NCBI GenBank assembly: GCA_004802705.1
Contig: SGPL01000589.1
Location: 1 to 19,938 of the forward strand
Direction: 5' to 3'
Source: Bondarzewia mesenterica
Lineage: Eukaryota; Basidiomycota; Agaricomycetes; Russulales; Bondarzewiaceae
Length of the DNA stretch: 19,938 nucleotides
The notes under the pieces were generated by a model. The model was not told the DNA's origin. It saw only the letters and a list, made by a program, of their open reading frames with translations, and did no database searches. Below, one piece after another: positions 17,651 to 19,938 of the stretch. The number at the start of each line of letters is the position of its first letter. Positions within the stretch are counted from its first letter, which is position 1. The position numbers and the translations under genes were made by a program.

Positions 17651-18650
17651 CTCCCGGAGGCCTGCGGAAGGCTGTTGTGGCTGTCGTCACACTGACCTCC
17701 AGTGGACTATGTTCCATGCCTTGGCAATACAGTCGCATTGTTCTTCATCTTGTTTCGCATCGCCTGACACTCATATATCTCGCAAAGGAAGCTATGTCTG
17801 ATGTTTCTGGCGGCTGTGCTGCTCAACTCCTACCATACGCGGTCAGACAAGAGGACCCTGAGGCACGACGACCGTTGGCTACTATGCCACCGGGAGACTA
17901 CCGTACACGCATCTCCGGCAAGCAGACAGACCCTTCACCCCTCTTCACATTCAAACGATCGCTGCGGAAGTGCAACCAGCATGCACCGACGACTACTTGT
18001 CAGATTTATAAGTAGAAATGTCGAATTTGCTCCATCGGAACCGCCGGTGACTGATGTGAGCGCTCTTTCGATACTGCTTTCGGAGAATTTGCATTGAGAG
18101 TACTTTACAAGCGCTATCGTGCAATATCGCTGACCGGAGTCTCGCCTGCCAATGTGGATATGTGGATGTATCAATTCCTTACCCGGAGGAAAGTTCGATT
18201 CTATCTTAACGCCTACGCCGCCCCTGTTTTTATAAGGGTTGTGTCACCGCCGACCAATCAGGACCAAGTTCTCATCTCCCATCCTTGTTGCTTTCCTGCT
18301 TTATTAATCCGCGTATGTCTCTTGTTCACGATTTGCGAGTTTTGAAACACGAAAGTTTCCTCCCAGACTTCTGCCGACATGGTGAGTCTGTGAGGTAAGT
18401 GAATCCAGCTGAGAACGCGGAGTCCAAAATCGGCGTCGTTTGAATTCTTCAGATCAGATATGAGATTCGGGTTGCATCGTGGTTCTGGAAGAATCGCGCA
18501 AACCTCTGGTTTTGCATCTCGCGTCTCAGCGGGGTTTGATCCGGATTCCACGGAAGGTTTATTTTCATGATTTTTGGAGGAGCACTTTCCAAATCGGTCG
18601 TACGACGGAAGATGTGAGCGGAATTGCTATCGCTGCTGAGCGCTGAGCGC

Positions 18651-18718
18651 TCAGTACTAGTGCCGACCGAAGGTTGACTCTTGGCTCTCTTGGCTTTGTC
18701 ATCACTGACTAGTACTGA
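18651..18718. repeat. 11-bp perfect inverted repeat upstream of the ABC transporter
   Basis: TCAGTACTAGT (18651-18661) and ACTAGTACTGA (18708-18718) are reverse complements separated by 46 bp. A palindrome TGAGCGCTCA overlaps the left arm. The pair lies 146-213 bp before the transporter ATG, where regulator-binding sites could sit. Confidence 0.6.
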
Positions 18719-18863
18719 CTCATTACCATGCTAAAGGACTCACGCTTCCGAAGCGTTGTCCTATATGAGCATCCATGAAGACATCCACTAAGCACTTGTC
18801 CTCCGCGTCCCGAAGTTCTTGCCCCAAAATCATTCTCTCCCGTCACTGTCATTGTTGGTTGGG

Positions 18864-19938
18864 ATGAGTGACACTCCGGTCGACGCTCGCACCCTGCGAG
18901 ATGAGCAGACTGACTATTCCGCGAACGACGGACGGTATCACGTCGATATACAGGAAGCTGAGGAGGCCTTCCATGTTCTCTCCCGGCAGTTGACCCAGGG
19001 GACGGTCGTATCGGCTCCAAGCAGGCGCAATACTCACGGCTACGCCGACGGTGGTGAAAAGAAGGATATCGAGAAAGGTGAAATCTATCCCGTGGGCGAG
19101 GCCTTCGACTTGCGCGAGTACCTCTCTTCTTCGAATGAGGCTCACGAGAAGGCTGGGATAAAGCACAAGCACGTCGGTGTTACCTGGGAAAATTTTCAGG
19201 TAGAAGTCCCAGGCGGCGCTAACGCAAAGGTATGCTCACGGAGTATATGCTATATTGCACAATGACTAATTCTGTACAGTTATATGTTCGAACCTTCGGA
19301 GGTGCGATATAAATAACACTAATTTGCAAATGACTAACGCGCGCAATCCAGATGAGGCATGGCAGTTCTGGCTCACGCCCATTTTTATGCTGTCAAACGT
19401 CTTCAAGAGTATTGTTCCTTCCAAAGGACAGAATATTCCGACGAGGCCGATCTTGCACAGGTGCGTGATTTGGATTCCCTTCAAGTTCATAAAATAACAT
19501 GCTTGACACAGGAACTCTGGCATCTTGAAACCGGGCGAAATGTGTCTCGTCTTGGGAACGCCTGGCTCGGGATGTACCACGTTTCTCAAGGCCATCGCAA
19601 ACCAGCGTTCAGAATACTACCGTGTCGACGGTGATGTCCGATACGCGGGCATCAACTCGGAGGAGATGGCCAAGTACTATTCTGGTGAACTCGTTTACAA
19701 CGCCGAAGGTAATGACAATATGCTCTCTGGTATCGCGGATTCTCACACCGTTCTCTTCATCAGATGACATCCACATATCCACTCTAACGGTCGGACAGAC
19801 GTTCGATTTTGCGCTGTCGACCAAGACGCCTGGTCCCAAGGGTCGTCTGCCTGGGATTTCACGCAAGGAGTTCAACGATGCGGTCAAGTCCACACTTTTG
19901 AAGATGCTGAACATCACGCATACGGAGAAAACGCTTGT
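18864..19938 (+). CDS. PDR/ABCG-type ABC transporter, N-terminal part (3' truncated by window)
   Basis: Start of a full-size fungal pleiotropic drug resistance transporter, which exports hydrophobic compounds across the plasma membrane using ATP. Exons: 18864-19229, 19280-19301, 19352-19460, 19512-19708, 19764-19938 and onward; introns are 50-55 bp. About 289 of an expected 1,400-1,500 residues are visible. The polar N-terminal region ends with the PDR-typical VTWENFQVEVPGGA, then the linker before the first nucleotide-binding domain. The Walker A motif in exon 4 (about 19555-19590) reads GTPGSGCTTFLK, with Cys replacing the usual Lys. That is the known degenerate form of the first NBD in this family. 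The segment after it, TLTVGQTFDFALSTKTPG, is also family-typical. ATG 18864 is the first ATG in the frame. It runs opposite to the DUF6534-like gene. Confidence 0.93.

Larger units (their letters stand above)
16733..18863. other. Divergent intergenic region between DUF6534-like gene and ABC transporter
   Basis: About 2.1 kb between divergently transcribed genes. It contains a pair of inverted repeats, a near-direct repeat of CGGCAAAATCCGAAA type (17386-17400 and 17411-17425), several short palindromes, and no ORF with recognisable coding character. Promoters of both flanking genes must lie here, but I cannot point to a clear TATA box for either. Confidence 0.5.

Noticed and set aside
17581..18015. 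144-codon ORF in the divergent intergenic region
   Set aside because: It starts inside the inverted-repeat element, overlaps other open frames of equal quality and has no domain, signal peptide or splice evidence.
1..19938. CRISPR array, tRNA or rRNA genes
   Set aside because: No regularly spaced repeats of the CRISPR type, and no tRNA-like or rRNA-like sequence was recognised by eye. A dedicated tRNA search was not possible.

Overview
The window looks like a draft genome assembly of a filamentous basidiomycete, most likely a wood- or litter-decaying agaricomycete. The evidence is very intron-dense genes with 50-70 bp introns, a Ty3/Gypsy chromovirus fragment of the kind common in these fungi, two secreted aryl-alcohol-oxidase-type GMC flavoenzymes in tandem, a DUF6534-type membrane protein and a PDR-type ABC transporter. 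Ambiguous bases at 7992, 8051 and 13560, plus homopolymer-linked frame breaks, point to modest base-level quality.

Layout. 1-2607: the 3' end of a Ty3/Gypsy element on the + strand. It has the integrase C-terminus and chromodomain (2-628), an overlapping second reading frame ending in a Gag-like zinc knuckle (591-2278, broken by a frame shift and a stop), a purine-rich tract and a 288-bp LTR bounded by TGTCA...TGACA. 2608-7196: mostly gene-poor sequence with a 31-bp tandem repeat, an unrecognised and probably decayed coding-like region (about 3375-4692), an A/T-rich low-complexity block and a 44-codon ORF. 7250-9673 and 11199-13692: two tandem GMC oxidoreductase genes, each with 11 exons, most of them identical in length between the copies. 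14699-16732: a minus-strand, 14-exon-type gene for a seven-helix DUF6534-like membrane protein. 16733-18863: a 2.1-kb intergenic stretch holding a 34/35-bp inverted repeat pair about 411 bp apart and smaller palindromes. 18864-end: the 5' part of a PDR/ABCG transporter, diverging from the DUF6534 gene.

How they fit together. The GMC pair is a recent local duplication of a secreted FAD enzyme that would oxidise aromatic or aliphatic alcohols and release H2O2, which feeds ligninolytic peroxidases in white-rot fungi. The neighbouring PDR transporter is of a class that exports hydrophobic and aromatic compounds. A functional link between them is only suggested by proximity.

Limits. Both GMC genes contain breaks (an extra G in the FAD-binding motif of the first; a duplicated, indel-bearing last exon around an N in the second) that are more easily explained by sequencing or assembly error than by biology. 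I do not see a convincing new system. The most unusual items are the second, overlapping ORF downstream of the chromodomain and the inverted-repeat element in front of the ABC transporter.
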